Part shown: piece after piece, positions 27,785 through 36,365 of the stretch
Position numbering within the stretch: the first letter of the stretch is position 1
Layout: the number at the start of each line of letters is the position of its first letter
Source: Agromyces laixinhei
GTDB taxonomy: Bacteria; Actinomycetota; Actinomycetes; Actinomycetales; Microbacteriaceae
Assembly (NCBI RefSeq): GCF_006337065.1
Contig: NZ_CP040872.1
Location: forward strand, 1,860,001 to 1,924,000
Direction: 5' to 3'
DNA length: 64,000 nt
Translations under genes and position numbers: made by a program
The notes under the pieces: model-generated
Seen by the model: the letters and a program-made list of their open reading frames with translations, nothing else
Database searches by the model: none
Told to the model about the DNA's origin: nothing

Positions 27785-28639
27785 CTACGCGTCCCGTCGT
27801 TTCAGCAGCACCGCGGCGCCGACGATGGATGCCCCCATCCATGCCAGCACGACCAGGAGGTTCTGCCACACGTTCAGTCCGTCGCCCGCCTCGCCGCCCG
27901 ACATCGCGCCGGAGAACATGTCGAGGCCCGCGGTGGAGAGGAGGTAGGGGATCATGTCCTGCGCCCAGTCGGCGGGGATCATCTGCAGCACGGTCGGCAG
28001 GAGCAGCAGCAGGCCGAGCACTGCGGCGATGCCGCCGGCGCTGGAGCGCAGCATCGTGCCCACGCCGAGCGCGAAGACCGCGATGAGTGCGAGGTAGAGT
28101 GCGCCGCCGAGCAGGCTGAGGTACACGCCCGGTTCGGCGATGCTCGCCGAGACGCCGTCGGCCGAGAAGACGAGCGACGAGGCGACGTAGGCACCCACCG
28201 TGCTGATCAGCCCGATCAGGAACGTCGCTGTGAACAGCACCACGGTCTTGGCCGCCAGGGCAGGCAGCCGCTTCGGCACGGCGGTGAGGGTCGAGCGGAT
28301 CATGCCCGTCGTGTATTCACCGCTGATGACGAGCACACCCAGCACGCCGACGACGAGTTGGCCGAAGTAGACGCCGAATACCGAGGATTGCACGATGAGT
28401 GCGATCTGCTGATCGGCGGGCGCGCCGGAGGCATCCGCACCGCCGCTCATGCCGTTGACCATGCTGAACGACATGATGAGCGCCATGCCGAGCGACAGCG
28501 CGATGACGATGAGATACGACCAGACCGTCGATCGGAGGCTCCGGAGCTTGATCCACTCGGAGCGGAGCACGCCGCCGAACGACAGCGTGGTGGAGCGCGC
28601 GCGCTGCGACGGGTGCGCTGCAGGGGTGATCGTGGTCAT
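27785..28639 (-). CDS. ABC-2-type transporter permease
   Basis: This 284-aa protein has a short Thr/Ser-rich cytoplasmic start and RSEWIKLRSLRSTVWS, typical of ABC-2 exporter permeases. Six hydrophobic helices follow, ending in KRRDA. It would form the membrane half of an exporter with the adjacent ATPase. Its ATG overlaps the ATPase stop by 4 bp. The substrate is unknown; the context with a two-component system suggests export of, or resistance to, an envelope-active compound. Confidence 0.92.
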   Translation of the reverse strand: MTTITPAAHPSQRARSTTLSFGGVLRSEWIKLRSLRSTVWSYLIVIALSLGMALIMSFSMVNGMSGGADASGAPADQQIALIVQSSVFGVYFGQLVVGVLGVLVISGEYTTGMIRSTLTAVPKRLPALAAKTVVLFTATFLIGLISTVGAYVASSLVFSADGVSASIAEPGVYLSLLGGALYLALIAVFALGVGTMLRSSAGGIAAVLGLLLLLPTVLQMIPADWAQDMIPYLLSTAGLDMFSGAMSGGEAGDGLNVWQNLLVVLAWMGASIVGAAVLLKRRDA

Positions 28640-29547
28640 CGGACTGCCTCCGTGCGGTATTCGACGGCGTCGGCCGTCAGGGCCATGTAGGCCTCTTCGA
28701 GCGACGCGCTGAGGGGGGTGAGTTCGTGGATCGCGAGGCCCTGCTGTGCTGCGAGGTCTCCGATTCCGGATGCCTCGACGCCCGTGACCTCGAGCACGCC
28801 CGCCTCAGAGCGCACGACCGAGACCTCGGGCGCGGCGAGCAGATCGGCGAGCTGCGAGGAGTGCGGCGATCGCACGAGGACTCGCGGCCGCGTGCCGCCC
28901 GCGATGATGTCGGCCACGGGGGCATCGGCGATGATCTCGCCTCGGCCGAGCACGATCAGGTGGTCGGCGGTGACGGCCATCTCGCTCATGAGGTGCGAGG
29001 AGAGGAAGATCGTGCGCCCTTCGGAAGCGAGGTGACGCACGAACTGGCGCACCCACAGCACGCCCTCGGGGTCGAGGCCGTTGACGGGCTCGTCGAGAAT
29101 CAGGGTGGCGGGATCGCCGAGCATCGCCGCGGCGATGCCGAGTCGCTGGCCCATGCCGAGCGAGAACCCGCCGACGCGCTTGCGTGCGACGGACTCGAGC
29201 CCCGTGAGCTCGATGACCTCTCGCACCCGGCTCGCACCGATGCCGTGCGTGGCGGCCATCGCGAGCAGGTGGTTGTACGCGGTTCGGCCCGTGTGCACGG
29301 CCTTCGCGTCGAGCAGGGCGCCGACCTCGTGCAACGGCGCGCGATGCGAGGCATACGGCTTGCCGTTGACGATGACGCCACCGGCGCTCGGCCGGTCGAG
29401 ACCGACGATCATGCGCATCGTGGTGGACTTTCCGGCGCCGTTCGGGCCGAGGAACCCGGTGACCTGGCCGGGACGGACGGTGAAGCTGATGTTGTTGACG
29501 GCGGTCTTCGCGCCATAGCGCTTGACGAGCCCTTCTGCCGTGATCAT
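28636..29547 (-). CDS. ABC transporter ATP-binding protein
   Basis: This 303-aa ATPase has Walker A GPNGAGKST near residue 38, a variant signature region GFSLGMGQRLGIAAA near residue 137 and Walker B LILDEPVNGLDP. A C-terminal domain (about 215-303) is common in drug/bacteriocin exporter ATPases. It is the first gene of the exporter/two-component operon. TACGGT lies 6 nt before the ATG and no ribosome-binding site is visible, so the operon mRNA may be leaderless. Confidence 0.94.
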   Translation of the reverse strand: MITAEGLVKRYGAKTAVNNISFTVRPGQVTGFLGPNGAGKSTTMRMIVGLDRPSAGGVIVNGKPYASHRAPLHEVGALLDAKAVHTGRTAYNHLLAMAATHGIGASRVREVIELTGLESVARKRVGGFSLGMGQRLGIAAAMLGDPATLILDEPVNGLDPEGVLWVRQFVRHLASEGRTIFLSSHLMSEMAVTADHLIVLGRGEIIADAPVADIIAGGTRPRVLVRSPHSSQLADLLAAPEVSVVRSEAGVLEVTGVEASGIGDLAAQQGLAIHELTPLSASLEEAYMALTADAVEYRTEAVR

Positions 29548-29553
29548 GCTTCA

Positions 29554-29559
29554 ACCGTA
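29554..29559 (-). promoter_or_regulatory. Leaderless -10 element of the ABC/two-component operon
   Basis: On the minus strand TACGGT is followed by TGAAGC and the ATG at 29547. Confidence 0.5.
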
Positions 29560-29599
29560 GGCATCCGGCGGCGCCGGGACATCCGTCTGGAGAATGGTT

Positions 29600-29644
29600 C
29601 AGGGCGGGCCGGGTGGTACCGAAGTACCACACCGACCCGCCCTG
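29600..29644 (-). terminator. Hairpin after the second pepN
   Basis: Inverted arms agggcgggccgggtggtac (29601-29619) and the near-complement at 29624-29643 enclose a 4-nt loop, giving a stem of about 19 bp with one bulge. It lies 16 bases downstream of the pepN copy 2 stop and has no strong T-tract. Confidence 0.75.
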
Positions 29645-29659
29645 AGCGGCCGTGCCCTG

Positions 29660-32221
29660 CTATTGCGCGTCGCGTGCCTGTGCGGCGAGGGCGCGCTCGA
29701 CGCCCGCGACGTTCTCGACCACGAGGCGGCGCAGCGCCGGAGCGGCATCGGGGTGCTGATCGAGCCAGGCGTGGCTCGCGTCGACGAGCGCATGGCTGGC
29801 GAGCGGCGCAGGGTAGAGCAGGTCGACGAGCTTCTCGGCGATCGCATAGCTGCGGTGCTCCCAGATGTCACCGAGCATCGCGAAGTACCGCTCGACGAAC
29901 GGAGAGAGCAGCGATCGGTCGTCGGCCCGCACGAACCCGGTCGCGGTCGTGCGCACGATCGAGTTCGTCGCAGTGTCGGTGTCGATGATCGACGCCCACG
30001 CGCGCTGCTTGCCCTCGGGCGTCGGCGTCGCCGCGCGGGCGTGCGCGGCCGACTCCTGGCCCGTGGCGGTCTTGTCGGCCTCGAGACGAGCATCGATCTC
30101 GGGGTCGCCGGCGCGGCCCGCGGCGACGAGCGCGATGAGCAGCTCCCACCCGAGGTCGGTGTCGATGTCGAGTCCGTCGAGCGTGATCGACCCGTCGAAG
30201 AGGCCGGCGAGGTCGTCGACGTGGGAGCCGGCCTCGGCGATCGATGCGAAGGCCTTCACGAACTGGAACTGGGCGTCACTGCCGGCCGCAGCTTCGTTCG
30301 CGAGTTGCCACAACCCGTCGGCGAGCGCGCGGCGCGCTTCGGCGCGATTCTCGGGCGCGACGTACGAACTCGCCGCGAGCTGAGCGTTCGCGAGGATGAT
30401 GCGCAGCGTCGTCGACTCGGTCTCGCTTGCGATGTTGCCGAGCACGAGGTCGAGGTAGGCACTCGCAGTCGTCTCGGCGTCGCGCGTGGCGTCCCAGACG
30501 GAGCCCCAGACGAGGGCGCGGGCAAGCGGGTCCGCGATCTCGGAGAGGTTCGCGAGCGCGGCCTGCTGCGAGACCTCGTCGAGACGGATCTTCGCGTAGG
30601 CGAGGTCGTCGTCGTTCAGCAGCACGAGGTCGGGGCGTGCCCGGCCGGTGAGCTCAGCGACATCCGTGCGCTCGCCGTCGACGTCGAGCTCGACCCGGTG
30701 CTGCCGCACGAGCGCGCCGTCGACGAGGTTGTAGAAGCCGATCGCGAGGCGGTGCGGGCGGATCGTCGGGTAGTCGGGGTTCGCCGTCTGCACCACGTTG
30801 AACGCGGTGATCGTGCCGGAGGCATCGGTCTCGATCTCGGGGCGCAGGGTGTTGACGCCCGCAGTCTCGAGCCAGATCTTCGACCAGGCAGAGAGGTCGC
30901 GGCCGCTGGCGACCTCGAGCTCGTCGAGCAGATCGGCAAGGGTCGTGTTGCCCCAGGCGTGCTTCTTGAAGTAGGCGGAGACGCCCGTGAAGAAGGCCTC
31001 GATGCCGACCCAGGCGGCCAGCTGCTTGAGTACCGACCCGCCCTTGGCGTAGGTGATGCCGTCGAAGTTGACGAGCACGTCTTCCAGGTCGCGGATCTCG
31101 GCGACGATCGGGTGCGTCGAGGGCAGCTGGTCTTGTCGGTACGCCCAGCTCTTCTCCATCGAGTTGAACGTCGTCCACGCGTGATGCCACTCGGTGGCCT
31201 CGGCGGTGGCGATCGTCGAGGCCCATTCGGCGAACGACTCGTTCAGCCACAGGTCGTTCCACCACTTCATCGTGACGAGGTCGCCGAACCACATGTGTGC
31301 GAGCTCGTGCAGGATCGTGACGACGCGACGCTCCTTGATCGCGTCGGTGACCTTCGAGCGGAAGATGTAGACCTCGGTGAAGGTCACCGCCCCGGCGTTC
31401 TCCATCGCGCCGGCGTTGTACTCGGGCACGAAGAGCTGGTCGTACTTCGTGAACGGGTAGGGGACGTCGAACTTCGCCTCGAAGTACTCGAAGCCCTGCT
31501 TCGTCTTCTCGAAGATGTAGTCGGCGTCGAGGTACTGCGAGAGGCTCTTGCGGCTGAACACGCCGAGGGGGATGACACGGCCGTCGGAGCTCGTGAGCTC
31601 GTCGCGCACGACGTCGTAGGGGCCCGCGATGAGCGCGGTGATGTAGCTCGACATGCGGGCGGTGGGCTCGAACGTCCACGTGCTGCGCTCGCCCGTTGCG
31701 CCGGGCGAAGCGGCATCGACCGGCTCGGGAGTGGGCTGGTTCGACACGACCTGCCAGTGCGACGGTGCCGTGACGGTGAAGCGGAACTCGGCCTTGAGGT
31801 CGGGCTGCTCGAACACGGCGAACATGCGGCGCGAGTCGGGCACCTCGAACTGGGTGTAGAGGTAGACCTCGCCGTCGGCGGGGTCGACGAAGCGGTGCAG
31901 GCCCTCGCCGGTGTGCATGTAGCGGCCGTCGGCGACGACGACGAGTTCGTTCTCGTCGGCGAGGTTCGGCAGCTGGATGCGCACGCCGTCGCTCACCTCG
32001 GCGGGGTCGAGCTCGACGCCGTTCAGGGTGACCGAGTGCACGGCCGCCGTGATGGCGTCGATGAAGGTCGAGGCACCGGCGGAGGCCGTGAAGCGCACCG
32101 TCGTCTGACTGCGGAACACCTCCGGCCCGGTGGTGACATCGAGCACGACGTCATAGTCGCGCACCGAGACGAGCGCGGCACGCTCCTCGGCTTCTGATCG
32201 GGTGAGGTTCTCTCCGGGCAC
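29660..32221 (-). CDS. pepN: Aminopeptidase N (M1 zinc metallopeptidase), copy 2
   Basis: This 853-aa M1 peptidase has GAMEN near residue 270, HELAHMWFGD near residue 305 with the downstream Glu in NDLWLNESFA, and the ERAP1-like C-terminal domain. The ends RALAAQARDA and the start MPGENLTRSEAEERA match copy 1 closely, so this is an old tandem duplicate with an ABC/two-component operon between the copies. The GTG at 32221 was chosen because gaaggag lies 5 nt before it and it aligns with copy 1; an ATG at 32242 is possible. It ends at a strong hairpin. Confidence 0.96.
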   Translation of the reverse strand: MPGENLTRSEAEERAALVSVRDYDVVLDVTTGPEVFRSQTTVRFTASAGASTFIDAITAAVHSVTLNGVELDPAEVSDGVRIQLPNLADENELVVVADGRYMHTGEGLHRFVDPADGEVYLYTQFEVPDSRRMFAVFEQPDLKAEFRFTVTAPSHWQVVSNQPTPEPVDAASPGATGERSTWTFEPTARMSSYITALIAGPYDVVRDELTSSDGRVIPLGVFSRKSLSQYLDADYIFEKTKQGFEYFEAKFDVPYPFTKYDQLFVPEYNAGAMENAGAVTFTEVYIFRSKVTDAIKERRVVTILHELAHMWFGDLVTMKWWNDLWLNESFAEWASTIATAEATEWHHAWTTFNSMEKSWAYRQDQLPSTHPIVAEIRDLEDVLVNFDGITYAKGGSVLKQLAAWVGIEAFFTGVSAYFKKHAWGNTTLADLLDELEVASGRDLSAWSKIWLETAGVNTLRPEIETDASGTITAFNVVQTANPDYPTIRPHRLAIGFYNLVDGALVRQHRVELDVDGERTDVAELTGRARPDLVLLNDDDLAYAKIRLDEVSQQAALANLSEIADPLARALVWGSVWDATRDAETTASAYLDLVLGNIASETESTTLRIILANAQLAASSYVAPENRAEARRALADGLWQLANEAAAGSDAQFQFVKAFASIAEAGSHVDDLAGLFDGSITLDGLDIDTDLGWELLIALVAAGRAGDPEIDARLEADKTATGQESAAHARAATPTPEGKQRAWASIIDTDTATNSIVRTTATGFVRADDRSLLSPFVERYFAMLGDIWEHRSYAIAEKLVDLLYPAPLASHALVDASHAWLDQHPDAAPALRRLVVENVAGVERALAAQARDAQ

Positions 32222-32324
32222 ATCTGCTCCTTCGGCAGTCATCGACGCGGCTCGTGGCCGCAGGCAACGAGCATCAGCCTAGCTCTCGGCCGGGTTGCGG
32301 TCACGGGTCGGCCCCGGTCCCACG

Positions 32325-33809
32325 TCACCAGTCGGCGCGCACGTAGTCCTTCAGGAACACCCCGGTGACGTCTTCGCCGCCCTCGCCGCGCACGATCGGG
32401 TCGTAGACCCTGGCAGCGCCGTCGACGAGGTCGAGCGGCGCGTGGAAGCCCTCCTCGGCGAGGCGCACCTTCGTGGGGTGCGGCCGCTCGTCGGTGATCC
32501 AGCCCGTGTCGACGCTCGTCATGAGGATGCCGTCGGCGAGCATCTCCTTCGCGCTCGTGCGCGTGAGCATGTTCATCGCCGCTTTCGCCATGTTGGTGTG
32601 CGGATGCCCCGGGCCCTTGTAGCCGCGACCGAACACGCCCTCCATGGCCGAGACGTTGACGATGTAGGTTCGGCGGGCCGTCGACGCGGCCAGCGACGCG
32701 CGCAGCCTGCTCACGAGGATGAACGGGGCCGTCGTGTTGCAGAGCTGCACCTCGAGCATCTCGAGCGGGTCGACGTCTTGCACGACTGCGCTCCAGCTGT
32801 TCTCGTGGTGCAGGTCGGGCACGAGGCCGCCGGCGTCGATCGCCGTGCGGTCGGCGAGTTTCGCGAGCGAGCTCGAACCGGGCGCGAGTGCGAGTGCCGT
32901 GAGGTCATCGGCCGTCATCGTGCCGGCGAAGAGGCCCGACGAGAGCACGGGATGGCTCGACACCGAATCGGCGAGCGCGAGCGGGTGCGCATCGTTGGTG
33001 TGGCCGAAGCTCACGAGCTCGGGCATCGGGCCGCCCGGCAGCGGCGAGGACTCGGCCTCGACGAGCGGCGAGTACGAGCCGGGCGAGCGGCGCACGGTCT
33101 GCGCCGCGTTGTTGATGAGGATGTCGAGCGGGCCCTGCGCCGCCACGTCATCGGCGAGGGCGATCACCTGGGCCGGGTCGCGCAGGTCGATGCCCACGAT
33201 CCGCAGGCGGTGCAACCAGTCGCCGGCATCGGGCATCGCGGCGAACCGCCGGGCGGCATCGCGCGGGAACCGCGTCGTGATCGTCGTGTGGGCGCCGTCG
33301 CGCAGGAGGCGCAGTGCGATGTACATGCCGATCTTCGCCCGTCCGCCCGTGAGCAGTGCGCGCTTGCCCGTGAGGTCGGTGCGCGCATCGCGCTTGGCGT
33401 GGCTCATGGCCGCGCAGTTGGGGCAGAGCTGGTGGTAGAACGCATCGACGAGCGTGTACCGCTGCTTGCAGATGTAGCAGGGGCGCGCCACCCGCAGTTC
33501 ACCCGCCGTGCGCGCGTCGGTGCCGCTCACGAGGTCGGCGCCACGCGTCTCGTCGTCGATGCGGGTGGGTGCGCCGGTCGCCGTCGCAGCGATGACTGCA
33601 CGGTCGGCGTCTTGGATGACGCGCCGCTTCTCGAGGCGGCGCGCGACCTTGACCGCCTTGAACATCTTGGCCGTGGCGTGGCGCACGGTCTCGAAGTCGG
33701 GGTCGCCCTGGTCGAGCTCGCTGAGGGTCGCCAGCACGCGCAGCGTCGCCTCGAGGTCTCGCGCGTCGATCGTGGGCGCGCTGACGGAGGCGGAGATCTC
33801 GGAGGGCAT
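32325..33809 (-). CDS. Short-chain dehydrogenase with N-terminal zinc ribbon
   Basis: This 494-aa protein is about twice the size of a classical SDR. Residues 1-105 are helical and unrecognised. A zinc-ribbon-like motif follows, with C111-x2-C114 (CYICKQRY) and C129-x2-C132 (CPNC). The Rossmann domain starts at ALLTGGRAKIG (about 151-161), with LDILINNAAQ and IVNVSAMEG downstream. A long insert between NNAAQ and the catalytic region contributes to the size. The YxxxK motif is replaced or shifted: the region reads GPGHPHTNMAKAAM, with Lys but no Tyr in place. The substrate is unknown, and unusual chemistry or a non-enzymatic role is possible. Confidence 0.82.
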   Translation of the reverse strand: MPSEISASVSAPTIDARDLEATLRVLATLSELDQGDPDFETVRHATAKMFKAVKVARRLEKRRVIQDADRAVIAATATGAPTRIDDETRGADLVSGTDARTAGELRVARPCYICKQRYTLVDAFYHQLCPNCAAMSHAKRDARTDLTGKRALLTGGRAKIGMYIALRLLRDGAHTTITTRFPRDAARRFAAMPDAGDWLHRLRIVGIDLRDPAQVIALADDVAAQGPLDILINNAAQTVRRSPGSYSPLVEAESSPLPGGPMPELVSFGHTNDAHPLALADSVSSHPVLSSGLFAGTMTADDLTALALAPGSSSLAKLADRTAIDAGGLVPDLHHENSWSAVVQDVDPLEMLEVQLCNTTAPFILVSRLRASLAASTARRTYIVNVSAMEGVFGRGYKGPGHPHTNMAKAAMNMLTRTSAKEMLADGILMTSVDTGWITDERPHPTKVRLAEEGFHAPLDLVDGAARVYDPIVRGEGGEDVTGVFLKDYVRADW

Positions 33810-33815
33810 CCGCGA

Positions 33816-33821
33816 ATTCTA
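33816..33821 (-). promoter_or_regulatory. Leaderless -10 element of the zinc-ribbon SDR
   Basis: On the minus strand TAGAAT is followed by TCGCGG and the ATG at 33809. Confidence 0.55.
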
Positions 33822-33937
33822 CCGGCTGGCACCATCACGCTCCGTGTGAGCCGACGGGCCAGCCGCCGCAGAAGCGGCAGCCGAACCTCGTCTTCTCGGC
33901 TGCACGTCTGCTCGGCGCCCCGAGCGGCGCATATCCG

Positions 33938-34171
33938 GTGTTCGCCGGGTGGCTCGCCGAACACTGGAACGACGTGCGCGACGTCGTGCGACAGGTCGTC
34001 GAGCTGCCCGGCCATTGGCTCTCGGTCGAGGGGCGGAGCGTGGTGCCCGGCATCCGCGTGCGCGACGATGTGCCGAACGACAGCAGCGACCTCGTGCTCG
34101 CCGTCGACGGGGTGCAACGGGCCTGGGCGCACCCGCACGGCCGCGCACTCACGTGGGCGCCGAATCCCTAG
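33938..34171 (+). CDS. Small hypothetical protein, possibly 5'-broken
   Basis: From the GTG at 33938 the frame gives 77 aa (AGWLAEHWNDVRDVVRQVV, then GHWLSVEGRSVVPGIRVRDD), with plausible helix-then-strand composition. The same frame stays open upstream to about 33842 and reads sensibly as protein (KRQPNLVFSAARLLGAPSG), but contains no ATG, GTG or TTG. A GTGAGC at 33846 is in another frame, as if a base or two had been lost after the true start. Either the gene is frameshifted at its 5' end or it begins internally. Its TAG overlaps the -10 element of rpiB. Confidence 0.45.
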   Translation: MFAGWLAEHWNDVRDVVRQVVELPGHWLSVEGRSVVPGIRVRDDVPNDSSDLVLAVDGVQRAWAHPHGRALTWAPNP

Positions 34172-34174
34172 ACT
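34169..34174 (+). promoter_or_regulatory. Leaderless -10 element of rpiB
   Basis: TAGACT, whose first three bases are the stop codon of the preceding frame, ends 6 nt before the ATG at 34181. Confidence 0.55.
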
Positions 34175-34180
34175 TGGCGC

Positions 34181-34684
34181 ATGCGCATCCACATCGCGAC
34201 CGACCACGCCGGCCTCGAGTTCAGCCGCACGCTCGTCGATCACCTGACCAACGGCGGCCACGACGTCGTCGACCACGGTCCGACCGAGTACGACGCACTC
34301 GACGACTACCCGGCCTTCTGCATCAACGCGGCGCTCGGCGTCGCCCGCGACGAGGCAGCGGGCGTTCGCGCGCTCGGCGTGGTGTTCGGGGGGTCGGGCA
34401 ACGGCGAGCAGATCGCGGCCAACAAGGTCCGCGGCATCCGCGCAGCCCTCGTCTGGAGCATGGACACGGCGATCCTCGCGCGCGAGCACAACGACGCCAA
34501 CGTCATCTCGATCGGTGCGCGCCAGCACACCGTCGAAGAGGCGATCCGCTACATCGACGCCTTCATCTCCGAGCCGTTCTCGGGCGACGAGCGGCACGTG
34601 CGCCGCATCGCCCAGCTCGCCGAGTACGAGACGACTGGCGACATCGCCGGCAAGGGCGTCGACGTCGAGGCATCGGCGGAGTAG
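34181..34684 (+). CDS. rpiB: Ribose-5-phosphate isomerase B
   Basis: This 167-aa enzyme interconverts ribose 5-phosphate and ribulose 5-phosphate in the pentose phosphate pathway. It begins MRIHIATDHAGLEFSRTL, with the phosphate-binding His/Asp region. The active-site loop GGSGNGEQIAANKVRGIRAA has Glu where the E. coli enzyme has Cys, as in mycobacterial RpiB. EHNDANVISIGARQHT is also conserved. Length is typical. It is followed after 3 bases by the glycosylase gene, so the two share a transcript. Confidence 0.96.
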   Translation: MRIHIATDHAGLEFSRTLVDHLTNGGHDVVDHGPTEYDALDDYPAFCINAALGVARDEAAGVRALGVVFGGSGNGEQIAANKVRGIRAALVWSMDTAILAREHNDANVISIGARQHTVEEAIRYIDAFISEPFSGDERHVRRIAQLAEYETTGDIAGKGVDVEASAE

Positions 34685-34687
34685 TCG

Positions 34688-35698
34688 GTGCCCGAGGGTC
34701 ACTCCGTCCATCGCATCACCCGGCAGTTCGAGCGCAACTTCGTCGGGCACGCGGTGCGCGCCTCGAGCCCGCAGGGCCGGTTCGCTGCCGGGGCCGCCGA
34801 GATCGACGGCCGGCTCATGACGGATGCCCGCGCCGTCGGCAAGCAGATGTTCCTCGGCTTCGAGGGCGATGTGTGGCTGCGCGTGCATCTCGGCATGTAC
34901 GGGGCGTGGGACTTCGCCGGCGAGATCTTGATGGATGCCACGATCGCCTCGGCGAACGGGCGCATGGGCCAGACCAACCAGGCGGGAACCTTCCTCGAAC
35001 GCCCGAACCCCGACGCGGCGGTCTTCGACTCGGCCGGTGAGAACTCGCTGCACTCGATCGGAGCGCCCCGCAAGACGCGCCTTCGCATGTCGGAGTCCGA
35101 GAAGGAGAAGGACGCCGACGGCTTCGACACCTTTCCGCCCGAGCCGATCGGGCAGGTACGGGTGCGCCTTTCCACCGACACGATCGTGGCCGATCTGCGC
35201 GGACCGACCGCCTGCGAGGTGCTCGACCCGGCTCAGGTCGAAGCCGTCGTCGGTCGTCTCGGCCCCGATCCGCTCCTCGACGACGGGCCCGAGGCAGAAG
35301 AGCGCTTCACCCGCACGGTCGTGAAGAAGGCCGCCGCGATCGGCCTGCTGCTGATGGACCAGAGCGTCGTCGCCGGCATCGGCAACGTCTACCGGGCCGA
35401 ACTGCTGTTCAGGGCGAAGCAGAATCCGCACACGCCGGGCAAGGTCGTTCCCGAAGAGCACGTGCGCCGTCTGTGGCGCGACTGGACGAAACTTCTCCGC
35501 ATCGGCGTCGAGACCGGCCAGATGATGACGATGGACGACCTCGACCCCGAGGCGTTCCGTGCCGCGATGGCCAGCCGTGACGACCGTCACTGGGTGTACA
35601 AGCGCGAGGGACTGCCGTGCCGGGTCTGCGGCACGAACATCGTGCTCGAGGAGATGGGCGCCCGCAAGCTCTACTGGTGCCCGTACTGCCAGGCGTGA
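34688..35698 (+). CDS. Fpg/Nei-family DNA glycosylase (endonuclease VIII-like)
   Basis: This 336-aa bifunctional glycosylase/AP lyase excises oxidised bases. After Met removal the Schiff-base Pro and catalytic Glu lie in MPEGHSVHRI, which resembles Nei more than MutM. The H2TH domain contains QSVVAGIGNVYRAELLF. A C-terminal zinc finger (CRVCGTNIVLEEMGARKLYW, then CPYC) completes it. An acidic/charged insert near residues 120-165 makes it longer than usual. It starts at a GTG 3 bases after rpiB. Assignment to Nei1 or Nei2 is not possible from sequence alone. Confidence 0.93.
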   Translation: MPEGHSVHRITRQFERNFVGHAVRASSPQGRFAAGAAEIDGRLMTDARAVGKQMFLGFEGDVWLRVHLGMYGAWDFAGEILMDATIASANGRMGQTNQAGTFLERPNPDAAVFDSAGENSLHSIGAPRKTRLRMSESEKEKDADGFDTFPPEPIGQVRVRLSTDTIVADLRGPTACEVLDPAQVEAVVGRLGPDPLLDDGPEAEERFTRTVVKKAAAIGLLLMDQSVVAGIGNVYRAELLFRAKQNPHTPGKVVPEEHVRRLWRDWTKLLRIGVETGQMMTMDDLDPEAFRAAMASRDDRHWVYKREGLPCRVCGTNIVLEEMGARKLYWCPYCQA

Positions 35699-35720
35699 CC
35701 GAGACGAAGGGCGACGAACG

Positions 35721-36365
35721 ATGCGACACAATCCGAGCTTCTCCCTGACGAGCGACGGCGAGGTGAAGGGCCTCGTGCGCGAGCACCCGTGGACGACGAT
35801 CGTCAGCATGACGGATGCCTCGGGCCTCGTCGCCTCGCACTACCCGGTGCTGCTCGACGAGACGGCGGCGGGCATCGTGCTGCTCACCCATGTCGGCCGC
35901 CCGGACGAGGTGCTGCACGAGCTCGGCGAGCACGAGGTGATGCTCATCGTCCAGGGGCCGCACGGCTACATCTCGCCGGGCTGGTATGACGCGAACCCTG
36001 CAGTGCCCACGTGGAACTTCGTCTCCGCCCACCTCTACGGCACGCCCGAGATCCTCGCAGACGACGAGAACCTGCGGGTGCTCGAAGCGCTCGTCGATCA
36101 CTTCGAAGACGCGATGCCCGAGCCGCGGCGCATGCGGGGCACGGCCGCGAACTCCGACTACGCCGACCGCATCGCCGCAGGCACCGTCGGCATCCGCATC
36201 CCGATCGTGCGGTACGTCGCGAAGAACAAGATGAGCCAGAACAAGCCGGCCGAGACGGTCGACCGCATCATCGGCGAACTCGAGGCAGACGGGCCGTACG
36301 CCAGCCCCGCGCTCGCCGCACAGATGCGCCGCACACACGAGGCGAAGCGGGCGGCAGAGGCGTGA
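35721..36365 (+). CDS. PaiB-like FMN-binding protein
   Basis: This 214-aa protein of the PaiB family (FMN-binding split barrel, sometimes called a negative transcriptional regulator) has MRHNPSF, the SHYPVLLDE and LLTHVGRPDEVLHEL segments, and the strongly conserved GPHGYISPGWY with PTWNFVSAHLYG. In Bacillus PaiB affects sporulation and protease genes; a flavin-dependent enzymatic role is equally possible. It lies 22 bases after the glycosylase, and its stop overlaps the GTG of the amidohydrolase gene. Confidence 0.9.
   Translation: MRHNPSFSLTSDGEVKGLVREHPWTTIVSMTDASGLVASHYPVLLDETAAGIVLLTHVGRPDEVLHELGEHEVMLIVQGPHGYISPGWYDANPAVPTWNFVSAHLYGTPEILADDENLRVLEALVDHFEDAMPEPRRMRGTAANSDYADRIAAGTVGIRIPIVRYVAKNKMSQNKPAETVDRIIGELEADGPYASPALAAQMRRTHEAKRAAEA

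Noticed and set aside
33835..34152. 105-aa minus-strand frame beside rpiB
   Set aside because: It is Ser/Arg/Thr-rich with no ribosome-binding site; the opposite plus frame reads as more credible protein.
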